Notes: generated by a model not told the origin, from the letters alone. Shown: positions 32,898 to 44,603, numbered from the stretch's first letter. The stretch: 64,000 bases of DNA from Flammula alnicola (GCA_015499995.1 JADNRV010000080.1:62001-126000), one strand, 5' to 3'. Program-made: numbers and translations.

Positions 32898-34553
32898 ATG
32901 GCCTCCGAGCTCAATATCGACCTCAATAACACTATCGGCGCCCTACAAATAGGTTCTCTCTTTGGGGTATTCCTCTTCGGGATTGTTTCGCTTCAAACGT
33001 ACAACTATTACAATGCGTATAGGGATGATGGTTGGGTGAACAAAACACTGGTACGCATTGCATGCCTTTACGGATTGATCAAGGATTCACTTAATGCCTT
33101 ATTTAAAACAAGGTCGCCACTATTTGGTACGTCCAAGTCTTGTTTATCCTGAAGGCAGACAGATCTAAACTGACTCTGTTCCAGGCTTCTAGAAATCGCT
33201 CATACGTTGGGGATTAACTACGAAGTTTACCGCGTAACAATCATATTGTATGGCAAACCTTGGCTACTAGGACGCTTTCAAGGGATCGGGGCAGTGACAA
33301 TCTTTGGAGGAGGGATAACTCTGATAGTGCAGGTGGGTCGTGTGCTTCCTGATATGGCGAGACGTAAACATTTCCCATTAGACATTCTTTGCCTTGCGCC
33401 TCTCAAGGCTGCTCCCTAGGCCTTACAACCACACTGGCATCATATGCATCATTATCTCCTCCCTCCGTTTCATCGCGACTATATATCTCACTGTGGAGGG
33501 TATTGTTGCCGTAAATATGACGGTCTATCGGGAGAAATGTGAATGGATAGTCTCGGCGACATTTATCGCGAGTGCTGTGGTCGATATCACTGTAGCTGTC
33601 TCCATGATGTATTTCCTTGCGCGACAGAGAAGACAAGTAAAACGGTCTGTCTATCTGCAGCCATCTTACCCTCAAATTTCGTGCTTACTCCTGGCTTCCA
33701 GGATCTCGAGACTATTGGATCGCCTCGTTATGTATACTGTCCGTGCGTCATCTTCCGTCTTTTCAATCCTGCCATTATATTGAGTCCGTCGATTCATAGG
33801 ATCAGGCCTCCTTACTAGGTAGGGTCTCATTGCGCAAATCTCCACACGATGTTGACTCTCGCAGTATCTCGGCAATCGCAGTAGTTCTCTGCGTACGTTA
33901 TATTCAAGTGTTCACGAACATGTTCGTACTGACAAACCTCCATTTTCTAGTTCCAATTAATGCCAGACAATTGTACGTTATCTTCTCGTTTTCCGCCAGC
34001 TTAAATGTCTCAAACTCTCCATGGTAGTTATTTGGCTGGCAGTGTATACTTTTGTCGCAAAACGTGAGTTTCGATGGTCTTTAAATCAGGCTCGATTGGC
34101 TGACTGCTTTCCCAGTATATTCGAATAGCTTCTTGTCTGCGTAAGGATTTCGCTATCTAATGTTGAAGTACCCTGGTATTGATACTGTGTCCAATAGGCT
34201 CAACGCAAGGAAAGATCTAAGGGCAGATATCATCAATGGAGATTCCATCACCCCCGAGCACTTCACGATGCCCGACTTGCGCCATCAAGATTCATCAAGA
34301 TCTTCACGAGATGACGTGCGTTGATTACCCCCATGTAATGTTTTAGGATCCTGAGTTTCTGTTTCTCAAGACCCCAAGCCCTTTTCGCCCGGTAATAATT
34401 TCGATGAAGACAACGACGGAGCGAATGGATGATAGTCCAGATTTCTCCGTAAGTTAGCCCTTGAAACTCGTCTGAGGCTTTGAGAACTGACAGATTTTCC
34501 AGGATAAATCAAATCCATACCATCATACTGTATCTGCAACGGAAACGGTGTAG
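32898..34553 (+). CDS. DUF6534-family multipass membrane protein
   Basis: Thirteen exons join in frame to 339 residues: 32898-33050, 33113-33126, 33185-33332, 33382-33644, 33702-33742, 33800-33818, 33865-33892, 33951-33972, 34028-34063, 34116-34140, 34198-34315, 34347-34448, 34503-34553. Each splice was chosen so the product keeps the family pattern: IGALQIGSLFGVFLFG, TIWLLEIAHTLGINYEVY, FRFIAT-like helix, RLLDRLVMYT, SGLLTSISAIAVV, LMPDNFIWLAVYTFVAK, KLYSNSFLSALNARKDLR. Seven hydrophobic helices are expected, followed by a polar tail. This family is greatly expanded in mushrooms and has no established function. Exons of 14, 19, 22 and 25 nt are exceptionally small. No disabling change is seen once they are used. 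Confidence 0.82.
33113..33126 (+). other. 14-nt microexon of the DUF6534 gene
   Basis: GTCGCCACTATTTG is bounded by AG and GTACGT. It is needed to join NKTL to LLEIAHTLG in frame, giving KTLVATIWLLE. Skipping it breaks the frame. Confidence 0.75.
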
Positions 34554-34859
34554 CATGAGCCTTGATGGACGTCATGATGATATTTTCTGTAATTTACGCA
34601 ATAATTTATTCATCGCGGAGCTCTGTATTTTCTGTATGTAGTGTACTAAAACTCCTATGTAAAACATGTAGATATGTAAAACATGTAGATCATTAACGGA
34701 GCTGGGCTGCTTTCCAGACAGTTTTGGTGCGACTTGACGGTGAGTGCATGAACAATACTTTTTTTTTGCCCTTGTATCATTCAGATTCAGATCTCAATTT
34801 TGTTTATCGCTGACCTTTCCCAAAAGGTGAGCATGACACTCAGTCCCACTCCACTTCTA

Positions 34860-36237
34860 CTAGACCTTACAACCCTTTACTCCAGCCCTTACACAATCGC
34901 GCCACGCCGCGTACATCAGCACCACGAAGTTCTGACCTTCAGGACTACCGGCGGTGTATGGTGCACGATCGCCCCACCCGAGTGGGTTCACGGCGGGTGT
35001 GGCAGTTCCGTTGGTCGTTATGTGGCTATCGGTACCGAAGGTGGCGCGGATACGCTCGGCCCAAGCAACGTAATCTTGAACCTCGGCTTTCGAGAGCGAC
35101 GCAGAGCCGAGGAGCGAGGAATGAGAGCTCGATAACGTGGCTAGCCGGTACGCGACACTTGCCAGGAGCGCGCTGCCCGACGTCTCGCCGAACCAGGTCG
35201 TGTCGTCCAGGTAGTTCCTCAGCAAGCCTCCATCGGCAGGCGCACGGATGGCTCCGTCAAGGATCTCGCGGATGCTGCGGACGAGGCTGGCTGTCGCCTG
35301 AATTTTCCAAGTTGTTGACGCGAGTGTGCCCGAGCCTTCGCTTTTGAACAAGGAGGAGGGCGCCTTCACGAGTGTGGCAAGGACGCGCATGGTGCCGGCC
35401 GCCGCCCAGGCATTCCCGGTGGACCAGAGTCCCGGATCGAAATTTACAGGGCCAAGGATGTGTGTCCAGAGGCCGGAGGCAGGTGTGGGGTGAGTAGCGG
35501 GTGGACTAGCAGAGGAAACTGTCGTATTGGCGATAAGGATTTGCCGGTAGAGCAAGCACTGCTCGACTGCGGTTTGGAGAACCGAGGCGTTGTTCGTCGC
35601 TACGCCGTAATATGCGAGGAACGGGGGCGCCATGTATACAAAATCCGCCCTAGGTTAGAGACAATCAAGGTAAGAAAAAAGCGTTTTGATTCGGGCAACA
35701 AATACTGAATTATGGATGCACGCACCATAGTTCAGCGTACTGGACGCGGTGAGATATAGCGCCATTCCACCACCTCGGCGCCTGCTCGAGGACCCACTCG
35801 GCTTCTGCTTTTGCCGCCTGCGCAAATGTCTCGTCTGTTTTCCCCAAGAGAACCGCGCTCACCCCCAAGCTGGCTGGATCGCCAACGGCACCGTCTCCGT
35901 CGCTCAACCCATTCGGGGGTACCCCAATAACAATTTTCTCCTTCGCGTACGCGAGGGATGGCGAATTCTGCGGAGAAAGGGTAGGGACAGGGAAGGGCTG
36001 CGCGCCATAGACGGCGTGAGACGCGTCGAAGAGTTCAAGAAGAGCCTCAGAGGCAGTGCCATACTCCCATGAATGTGATGGGAGGGAGGTAGCAAGAGAC
36101 AGGACAGCATGGATGTCGAAGCCTGGAGAAAATGGCATTGCGTCTGACGATGGTGTTGGCCGCGCGGGGGAAGTCAACACAAGCGATCCGAAGGGGAGGA
36201 TGGTCAATGCGAGACGGATGGCGGAGAGGCGCGACAT
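34860..36237 (-). CDS. Secreted GH88/GH105-like (six-hairpin) glycosidase
   Basis: Two exons (36237-35726 and 35649-34860) encode 433 residues. Start at MSRLSAIRL gives a signal peptide (hydrophobic LALTILPFGSLVL then TSPARP); an upstream in-frame Met at 36294 would put a polar extension before it. Sequence features include HSWEYGTASEALLELF, the intron-spanning AELWADFVYMAPPFLAYYGV, GNAWAAAGTMRVLA, DDTTWFGETSGSALLA, and the C-terminal GSPEGQNFVVLMYAAWRDC. This alternation of Trp/Ala-rich helices suits an (alpha/alpha)6 barrel like unsaturated rhamnogalacturonyl hydrolases, and the protein is probably an extracellular polysaccharide-degrading enzyme. The substrate is not determinable from sequence. 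It converges with the DUF6534 gene; stop codons are 306 bp apart. Confidence 0.8.
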
Positions 36238-36871
36238 TGGGAATCCTCCAACTTGAATGTGCGTGGGCCGCTTAAGAAAGGGTGTGGCCAGCAAGGGAGA
36301 AGCACACCACCTCTTAGTTTTAAAGCAAACGTGGAGGGCTTCTACATGGTGCTATTAGATTGGACAGTGAAACGCGAAATTACAGCGCATCGAGCCTGAA
36401 TGTTCTTCGGTTCGTGATTCGCAGCTTATGAGGGCCGTTGTGACATGACTGGGCGGGCCGTTGGCGGGAGCTGACAGACGGACAGGAACTTTGGCACCGA
36501 AAATTCACATCATGGATACAAATCTTCCATGTGGAACTTGGAGCTTCGCATAGGACGGATATTGGTTTCTTGATGGACTTACTATAAGAGTCTTGGCAAG
36601 AGGCATCGCGTAGCGCGACTCTGTATGGGATGTATGGGAGACTTTGAATCATTCTACGTGTCAATCAAGATACTTAAAGTGATTCTAATTCCCATCGGGA
36701 GCAAGTACGTAGTCTTTTGAGTTTCATAGATTGTTCATAGAGGGCAAGAAAAGACTCAAAGAGGTTCGAAGTTACAAGTAAACCCGTGCTCCAACTGAGT
36801 CTATGCCAATCAATCATATAAAAGTCGAGAAAAGGACTGGAATGTCCGCCATGCCAAAATCCTTCGAATTC

Positions 36872-39131
36872 TCATCGAGATGTCGTTGCCAATAACTGTT
36901 CAGCCGCTCTTGAACGTACGGTAAAGGCACATCGGAAAGGAAGAGGCATTCTGTTGAGACGAAAAATTGATTAGAGGATATATCGAATGTCAAGGGTAAC
37001 ATTTTGAACGTATACATACAGAAGGAGGGAAGGAGGGAAATCAGGTGAAGGTTCAATGATTTTGCCGTCCGTATCAACGGGCTTCGATATGTCATATACA
37101 GCGAGCATCGACGCTAACATGATCCAAACAGAAGAAGCTGCCAGGAATCTTCCTGGGCATATTCTGAAAACAAACATGGGGCTTGATTGAATGTTGTACT
37201 CAGTGGTAGGAGCAACGCTGACCTTCTTCCGAATCCAAACAGAGAGTTAAAATGATTATCTATCTCAGGATTGCTGACAAGAAAACGATCTGGGTTGAAC
37301 GTAAAAGGCTCTGGGTATATGTCTGGATTATGGTGGATCGCCCTGAATAGAGATGGCGTTGTTGACTATCAGAACTGATGCATAAATTAATAGGTAAGTT
37401 TTCGGTCTCACCAAATGTTTGTAACTATTATAGATCCTGCGGGCAATTTGTATCCTTTATATTCATCTTCGGTGTGAGAGAGCCGCGGAAGACCTGGAGA
37501 TGTTTATATCAGCGAAGTAAGAGCCCGCGTTTCGTACATATAGACTGACCAAAAGGTCCCAGAGTCCAGAATCTCAGGGCTTCCTTCATAACGGCCGTAG
37601 TGTATGGGAGCACATCTTCATCGCCAAAGTCAGGAAGACGGCTCCCATCAGTAACGGAATCGATTTCTTCCTGTGCCCTCTTCACGACATGAGGATTTTC
37701 CATGAGCAAGAGGATACAATGTGCTAGTGCCGCGACCGCCTAAACTTTTAGATTGAGCACTCACTCAACTAGAAAAGAAAGAGAAAAACGTCACTGTATC
37801 AGATCCAGCTTTCGTCGCGTGGGGTGTCACTAGTGTAAGCGCTTCATAGCGTAAATTGCTGGGAGAGAGTCACCTTGATACAGTGTTCCCGAAACTTGCT
37901 TGATATTCTCCTCAGTATATACTCCGCCTTTTCCGGCCGCCATTTGCTGTAAACTATTAAAAGCAAAGGAAGGTTTCGCGGTGCCAGTTTCCTATAACAG
38001 AAGAATAAATTTAACACTATCAGAATTGCGAAGTAAGAAATAAGTACCATAGCCCGAATCAAAGCGTCATACGGCTTGTTGAGCATCTGCTCCTGTAAAT
38101 ATCGCCATCTTCTCGCTTTGCGTTTGAATCCTGCTCCGGGCATCCACTCGGGTACGTACTTCAGGATGGGGAACTGGTCCACAAGGAACGCGCTGGGCCT
38201 AGCGGCCTCAAGAATAGGCTGGGCTCCCTCTTGGGCAGTCGTGATGTAAGGATCATCCCTTGACTGAACATCAAGCCCGTATGTTAGGGATATGATCATA
38301 TCTCCATTCCAACTAGTTACGGTCGACAATACTTTAGCACACGTACATGAAAGAAAGCAGTGGTATAAAACTTACTGTCGAATATCTCTCATCAAGTCTT
38401 CTGTGTTCTGAAGCTTTGGTAATAAATCCCGTGCGACTCTGAGCTGCAAAGATTTGTATTCCACAGCAGCACTTGGATGAAAAATTGTATGCATGAGCTT
38501 GCGATGTTGTCTCCTTTAAGCCAAAAGGTGAAATTCCAGGAGAGAAAATGATTCGGGCACTAACCATCGCTCTCCTAAATTTCAGAATGAGCAAAATGTC
38601 GAAGCACTGGGAATGAAGCAGTACCACAGTCCAGAAAAGCGGTATCAAAGTCCCATCCCATTAAGTCCGTTATCATAGGCACCTTGGGTCTATTAAGCAC
38701 GAGATGACCGGTTAAAGTTGTATTGCGTTGCCGTTATTCTAGGAGGAACACACCTGTCAGAGTACAATAACGATCGTTTCTCCAGGAGTTCTAGGGCAGC
38801 TTCACGAGTATCAAGAATAATGATAGATGTCCCTGCTGCGTTGAGATACAAAATATCGGTATCTGCCACGCGTAGTTTCTCTTTCAGGACACTGCAGATA
38901 CAGGGAATAGCGAGAGGACCAACCGAATTCTTGACACCATTTATGGTATGTTTCCCACTCATGATGTGTTGGCATGTCCAGGATGTTCCCGATAATTGGC
39001 AATGCGCGTGGTCCAGGTGGCAGTGGAAGACGACCATAGGTCGAGTCCGCCTTCCTAAAGCAAAGTCGATAGATGAGAAGCAGAGAGACAACGGTGAGAG
39101 CGGTCTCGAGCACGATCGGGGAAGTGAGCAT
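36872..39131 (-). CDS. Cytochrome P450 monooxygenase, multi-exon
   Basis: The N-terminus MLTSPIVLETALTVVSLLLIYRL is a membrane anchor, followed by the proline hinge LPLPPGPRALPIIGN. Splicing at short introns gives GERWRQHRKLMH (C-helix heme-propionate Trp and Arg; a small exon GAGAGCGATG), AGSDTV (I-helix oxygen-binding AG-DT), MKEALRFWT (K-helix ExxR), FNPDRF (PERF-like), and FGFGRR-ICPGRFLA split by an intron just before the heme-ligand Cys. The C-terminus is LPFRCAFTVRSRAAEQLL, with the stop at 36872-36874. Every motif is present, so the gene is probably functional. It is an ER-bound oxidase of unknown substrate, in the style of basidiomycete CYP64-clan-like enzymes; the exact CYP family needs a database. 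An alternative upstream Met lies at 39179. Confidence 0.85.
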
Positions 39132-39519
39132 GGCAGCTTGCGAGATGCGAGGACGACCTGTACAGGCGTCCGTATGCAAGTCAGACCACCATATAAATAC
39201 CCTACCTGCTATCTTTATTTCCCCCGCAGGCTATCCAAACTGGCATTAGTGAATCCACACAATAATAAAAGGATCACGCGATGACGCAGTGAACGATGTA
39301 GCATAAGTAATAGCGGCACAAGGCCAGTCGTATTACAGCATCGTAGACATACATCGAGGGTCCTCGACCACTCGAATTCCTTTTAAAGGCTGGCCGTTGT
39401 ACGCCGTCTGTCTAGATGACCGGAACCAGAACGATGTTGACATAAATGGCAAGGATCGTAAGATAACGGGTTACAGAATCTAGAAATCCGGCACCGTAGA
39501 TTCGAGAGTCACTGCTGCG

Positions 39520-40613
39520 CCCGGACTATTTTGACGGGGGGGCAAAATTCAAGGCAGATTGTTTGAATTTTGACATGTATTTCGCAATTGGCAAAATTTA
39601 ATCGGAATTTTTCAATTTACACATGGCAAAATGTATGGGAAAATTATGGATTTAGATTGTATTTTGCCCTTTTCAAAATGAAAGATTTTTCTCTGATTTT
39701 TCCCCAGGCAAAATGTAGCTAAAACTTCAAGTTTTGACCGTATTTGACCATACATTAAAACGAATCATTTTGAATGAGTGAAAAGGTGGGCAAAATAGTG
39801 ATGTGCCAGCTCGGGCTTGGCCTGAAAGCCCTGGCTTTGGCCCGGCTTTGGCCCGGCTTTGGGCGGCTCAGGCTTTGTCAAATCACGAGCCGGGCCAAAA
39901 GCCGGAAATCAGGCTTGGCCCGGCCCGGCTTTGGCTCAAGCCGGGGCTTTGCTGATAAATTTGTTAAAATATAATATAATAGAAATATTTTGGTATCTAC
40001 ATGTAGACACAACTCTAAAGTACATATTTAACTATTATACGGGTGCCTAAGTCATGTTGTCAACATGCAATACTACTTGCAACCTATTTTCGCACCCAAA
40101 ATGAATGTTGATGGCATTTCAAACTCAACCGGGGTTGTCCGTCAATGCATGGCCACCATTACCACACGATCAACTGATCATCAAAGTGACTTTAAACTAT
40201 TATTAGATCTAACTTTCGTGAAAGTACAGTACAAAAAAGTAAGTTTTGGTTACCCAAAGGTCAGTTTTTCTCCATTTAAACTCAAAAAAAATTCTGCAGA
40301 AAGCCGCGGCCTGGGCCGAGGGCTCAGGCCTGTCAAATTCTCAGGCCGGGCCAAAGCCGGCTCCAGGCCAACACCTTTGGCCCGGCTTGGCCCGGCTTTG
40401 TTGGGCCCGGCTTGGCTTGGCTTCTGGCCTCAGGCCGGAGCCGGCACATCACTAGGGCAAAATATGGGATTTTGCTGGTCGGCAAAATCAGGAGAAAATT
40501 CTATATTTAGAATGTGGTAAAATGAATCGTTTTGTGATGCGATTTTGCCACCGTCAAAATGAAAACTTTTTGACTACGATTTTGCCATTGGCAAAATCAT
40601 GGGGCAAAATGAG
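39520..40613. mobile_element. Element built of GGCAAAAT motifs (outer, interrupted)
   Basis: From about 39520 to 39795 and 40455 to 40613 the sequence is dominated by GGCAAAAT/ATTTTGCC in both orientations, with inverted ends of the form ACT(C)ATTTTG. It is split by the hAT element 39796-40454, whose TSD GGGCAAAA is itself one of these motifs. No coding capacity. Outer boundaries and TSD are not resolved. Confidence 0.55.
39796..40454. mobile_element. 659-bp hAT-type MITE with GGCCCGGCTTTG subterminal arrays
   Basis: TIRs are TAGTGATGTGCC at the left and GGCACATCACTA at the right, a classic hAT end. The 8-bp direct repeat GGGCAAAA flanks it (39788-39795 and 40455-40462). About 150 bp inside each end is saturated with GGCCCGGCTTTGG variants in both orientations; the centre is AT-rich, about 330 bp, without a protein. 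It is non-autonomous and nested in the GGCAAAAT element, so it is the younger of the two. Confidence 0.9.
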
Positions 40614-40844
40614 TCGCGCGCTGAGCGAGGCACTGGCCAGTCACTCAGCGAGTCGGGCGTCGCTCAGCGCCGAAAAAAAGTTTGAGGACGTTAATTATGT
40701 ACAAGAGCTTCAATTCTCATCAAATCCTACTACTGCCTAACAATTCCTCGCAGACCTCTGAAATTTACAGGCGCTGATTCAGAGACTCCCATTGCCTGAC
40801 CCTGAGGCGAGAGTCAAGAAAGGCGAAGACTGATGGAGTTGGCG

Positions 40845-41951
40845 CTAAAAGCAGAATTGAGGGCGAACATGTCTGACATGTTCGGCGAACGGTGTATCAT
40901 GGAGAGCCGGCCGTAATCCGAGGATGACTTCTAGATGATCAGAGGGCCGATGACGAGGTGATTTCACATATCTCACGACGATGGAGGCGTAGATGAAATG
41001 ACCAGATGACTTTTCGATGAGAGTTTCCATGGCGTCAAGGCTGGGCCACGTTGGAGCGAGATAGGCTTTGAGACTGTGGGTCTCCTTAATCTCGTCAAAG
41101 GAGTCTTGAAGGAAGCATCGAATATCTTCATCGGGGTGGAAGGTGTCATTCAGCGCAAGACGCGCATGTGACTGGGTGAATTTACGTGAGTTGATGGTAG
41201 AAGAGATGTGCTGTTCCGGTCGACTGGCGATGAGAAATAGCAAAGGAAGTTGATTTTGTCCGAGGACGTTGGAGATGACATCTAGGATGTTACACTGAAC
41301 ATCAGGATCCCGGCATTCGTCAAGGCCATCGATGATTACGAGGCACGGATTGGCGGGGTCTGAGAAGTATCCCGTATGGATTTGGTGTTGGCGGAGGGGT
41401 TCGATGATCAGAGATGTGAGCTGGGATTGAAGCGAGCACTCAAAAATGAGAGGGTCTTCGTTGATGGTGGCTTCAATAAAATATCTAGCGCCAGGGACAT
41501 TGCGACAGATTTGGTGCGCAATAGTCGCCATGAGCTTGTCGCCGTCGTTTCGACTAGGATCGGACCTCGAGAAAAGGAAACTGGAGACGAGACACATTTC
41601 AGCGTCAGCCCACTCCGCGATGGATTGTGTGATCGCTGATTTTCCAGTACCAGCGCCACCATACAACCACATGATATATGCATGCCAGTCTTCCTGGCAG
41701 AGAATCCAGGCCATAATCCGCTCCAGGACGGCAAGCCGTGTGTTTGGATGACATTTCGGTGGATCGAAGCGCTCCTTGGAGTTGTGGAATGCACTAGAAG
41801 CGGAGGCCTTTTGAAGGCATTCAAATGCTGGGTGGATAGCAAAATCGGTAGGGAATATCCCAAGAGGTTGGGAAACTGCACCACTGAGGCACCCCTCGAC
41901 ATTTATAAACATCCCTCCAGAGATGAAAACAGTCTTGGGTCGAGCGAACAT
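40845..41951 (-). CDS. Truncated NACHT (STAND) NTPase
   Basis: The ATG-initiated 368-residue single exon begins MFARPKTVFISGGMFINVEG, like many Agaricomycete NACHT proteins. It carries Walker A GGAGTGKS (98-105), the ATIAHQICRNVP region, Walker B CLVIIDGLDECRD (202-214), a sensor FLIASRPEQHI and the family sequence ILGLRPALHDTPFAE. Homology then stops: the tail HVRHVRPQFCF* replaces the usual continuation, exactly over a 21-bp palindrome (40864-40884). No WD40, ankyrin or TPR repeats follow. These proteins act as signalling ATPases in fungal non-self recognition. This copy lacks a repeat domain and is either a fragment or a minimal form. Confidence 0.75.
   Translation of the reverse strand: MFARPKTVFISGGMFINVEGCLSGAVSQPLGIFPTDFAIHPAFECLQKASASSAFHNSKERFDPPKCHPNTRLAVLERIMAWILCQEDWHAYIMWLYGGAGTGKSAITQSIAEWADAEMCLVSSFLFSRSDPSRNDGDKLMATIAHQICRNVPGARYFIEATINEDPLIFECSLQSQLTSLIIEPLRQHQIHTGYFSDPANPCLVIIDGLDECRDPDVQCNILDVISNVLGQNQLPLLFLIASRPEQHISSTINSRKFTQSHARLALNDTFHPDEDIRCFLQDSFDEIKETHSLKAYLAPTWPSLDAMETLIEKSSGHFIYASIVVRYVKSPRHRPSDHLEVILGLRPALHDTPFAEHVRHVRPQFCF
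40864..40884. repeat. 21-bp palindrome at the NACHT truncation point
   Basis: CGAACATGTC, one T, then GACATGTTCG. Family resemblance of the NACHT protein ends at this point, so the palindrome marks a likely rearrangement junction. Confidence 0.7.
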
Positions 41952-42851
41952 GGATTGTTTGTGATGCTAGTTGATTGGTGATATCGATCTATGGTGATAA
42001 CTGCACCATCGGAGTAGATGTGAGCAGTCGCACAGGGGTTGAGGCAATGCAGGCGAGAACGTACGAGTACCGCAGCACCCGCTTGAGGTCCTAATCCACC
42101 CCGTGGGTATACTGGACTCATCACACAACTCCCGCTCCATCTCATTTCATATCCGCTCCTGAGGTTACTCCTCTGGCAAACTGCATGCATATACAGTACC
42201 CTCTCTATTGTCAACCCGTCCAAATCGTTCGTCTATCTGCCGTCCTGATGAACGAGGTCTTGAGGTAGCTACTAGCGGGGATAATATCTCTTCCCTGGAT
42301 CATGCCCGTGCAAAACGTGTCAATGACCCCAAGGGAGGAAGACACTGGAGAGTGGGGACAGGCAGATGGTGGGGCAATGCAGAAGGGAATCAAAGAGGGC
42401 AGTGGAAGAAGAGTATGACAGAGCATGGTGGGCGATATGGAGGAGCAGAGGCACAGGGGGAAAGGTGAGAGATGGGTGCGTGACACAGTTGAACACAAGG
42501 GAAGAACAGGAAGCGGTGGAGATATCCAGGGTACACAGAATTCGAGGATGCAGTTTGGGCATCGAAGATAGATGCGTCGAGTGGGCCGTTCGGTGTCATG
42601 TCGAAGGCAAAAGCAAGGATGTATTCGACAGTGTCCGCCAGTATATACACGTATATATATATATCAACTGGAAACACAAAAGCTGTAAGTCATGCAAAGA
42701 GTGAGGTAAGAGAAAGATTGACTTACAATAGTAATGAGGCGCCCAAGAAAAGCGACAATTTGATACAGATGTCAACGAAGGGTAAAAAAATACAACAACT
42801 TGACTTAAATTGTCAGCTGGTTGACAGAGAGAAAAAGGGCAACTTACGAAT

Positions 42852-43560
42852 GACGACGGGGAGCAACAGTAGGCCAAATTCACCTCCTACAGTGCTGTGA
42901 GCGACAAAAACTCCGTGTAGAACGTTCGATTTCTCCACTTCTTCGACTTCCCATGCGAATGCGGCTTGAACGTCGGAACGGAGGTCGACTGGGTCGGGTA
43001 GGCATGGATGCCACCAAGGTAGGTGCACCTGCCTGATGCGCTGAAGACTCTGGCCGTGAAGTGTGGCTCTGTGCATGTGTCGGAGGCCTCAGCGACAGCC
43101 CTGGGGAAGAATGAGACAAGATTAAGCAAAGGGGAAAAGGCCGGGCATACCTCGTCACCACCAAGTGCACCATTCGACCTCCCGATCTACCGAGTGCCGT
43201 ACGAAGCGAAACTTGCACGGTGTCCGTGTGCATAGCAATCATGAGCGCATTTGAAAGACTTGGACGATCATAGCCTCGGAGGTTTATCTTGTCCGTAAGG
43301 ACCCAGTTAGAAAACGTGATTGGGGGTGGATTCGTCCGAGAGGTACATCGGTTTGTGTAGGATCGGCAAGGGAGGCGACGAGAACGTCCAAGAGGTCGGT
43401 GGTTATCCATGGGGGTGACTAGAGTGATGGAAAGTCCGAACGCGAGAATGCGTCTGATGTAATCGTGTTTGATGGCAACATACGCACTGGGACATTGCAA
43501 AGTACAGCGCCGCTGAAAAGGAGAATCATAGCGTCGTTCGTCGTTCTGCACATAACCACA
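42852..43560 (-). other. Possible multi-exon hypothetical gene, unresolved
   Basis: Several minus-strand pieces look coding: PPWITTDLLDVLVASLADPT at about 43420-43360, TVQVSLRTALGRSGGRMVHL at about 43215-43155, and VDLRSDVQAAFAWEVEEVEK continuing to HSTVGGEFGLLLLPVVI before a GTAAGT donor at about 42848. I could not join all in one frame with consistent GT-AG phases. No family recognised. Confidence 0.35.
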
Positions 43561-43957
43561 TATAAATAAGATGCAATCGACGGAGGGCGCTAAAATCTAA
43601 TTTTAGAGGTGTCGGTAGCTGTGCAAAAAGTGTGGGGTGTTCGAATGATCCGGTTGAGGCATCGAGATGAACGAGGTTCCTGGAAGAAGCAAAGAATTTC
43701 TATGTATTGAATACAAGAGAAATCCAGCATGAATTTGGAGCCGCCGATGTAGGAAAAGGTGGGCAATTTTTGGTGGATATTGACATCAATGGGCGGAGGC
43801 GGAGGTGGTAGGCCTCCTAAAATAACCAGAAGAGAAGGAGAACCACGTATCAAATACAAGGGTTCTCCATGGCAAGCGCCAACGCCTGCGACCTCGGTAA
43901 GTAACCATTTTGTTTCTGTTGTTTGGATTTATAAGTACCCACCTGATATCAACCACG

Positions 43958-44603
43958 TGATCCGGTGGGTACAAGTTTCAAATTCTGTGCCTGCCTTGTT
44001 GCAAAATGGGTCGAGCGACTTCAAGCGATTCAAGGATGTTGAACTCGCCGTTCTCCAAAAGAATACCGAACTGGAGGATGGACGAGGGGCCACCAGGACA
44101 AGCGGGTGCTTGCTTAAATGATTCAATAACCGCAGTTGTCCGCAAAATACCCTGCAAGATAATGACAAATTATGAATAGAAAGAGGAAAGAAACACGAAA
44201 CGGTGCTTACCCGTGGCGAGTTGGCCGCAAACCCGGCGACTTCACTGAGTTGACCGAACTGGAAAAATTGTTGATACTGCGAGTCATCTGCACCAGGCAA
44301 ATAAGAAATGACCGTTTGCTCATCGACGTTGACACTGAGAACTTGTCCTTACTCGTTTACACCGATGACGCCGTTGGTCGCTTCATGCTCGGCTGTGATG
44401 AATATGGTCCCGTCTGGAATGCATCCGACGGAGTGGACAAAACCGAATTTCGTGATGAGGTACATGATACCATGCTTCTTCGACAACCTAGTCTCTTCCA
44501 GAGGGAAATAGACATGATCTTGGCCCCAGTCGCGGTTCGAACAGCGAATGCAAACAGTTTTGTGGGCTTATGGCCCCAACTTCATTTCTGCGCAGTTACG
44601 TGA
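43958..44603 (-). pseudogene. Clathrin heavy chain pseudogene fragment
   Basis: Minus-strand pieces match successive parts of the clathrin heavy-chain N-terminal and linker region: HKPTKLFAFAVRTATGAK, then after a frameshift HVYFPLEE, SKKHGIMYLITKFGFVH, TIFITAEHEATNGVIGVNE, GQVLSVNVDEQTVISYL, LPGADDSQYQQFFQFGQL, AANSPR, an intron, GILRTTAVIESFKQAPACPG, FGILLENGEFNILESLEVA and RPILQQGR, then a stop. The real protein is about 1,680 residues and coats endocytic vesicles. Here the fragment covers about 200, lacks segments (for example between SYL and LPGADD, and within the DLETG region), and has no start or downstream leg. It is a decayed partial duplicate, not the functional gene. Confidence 0.8.
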
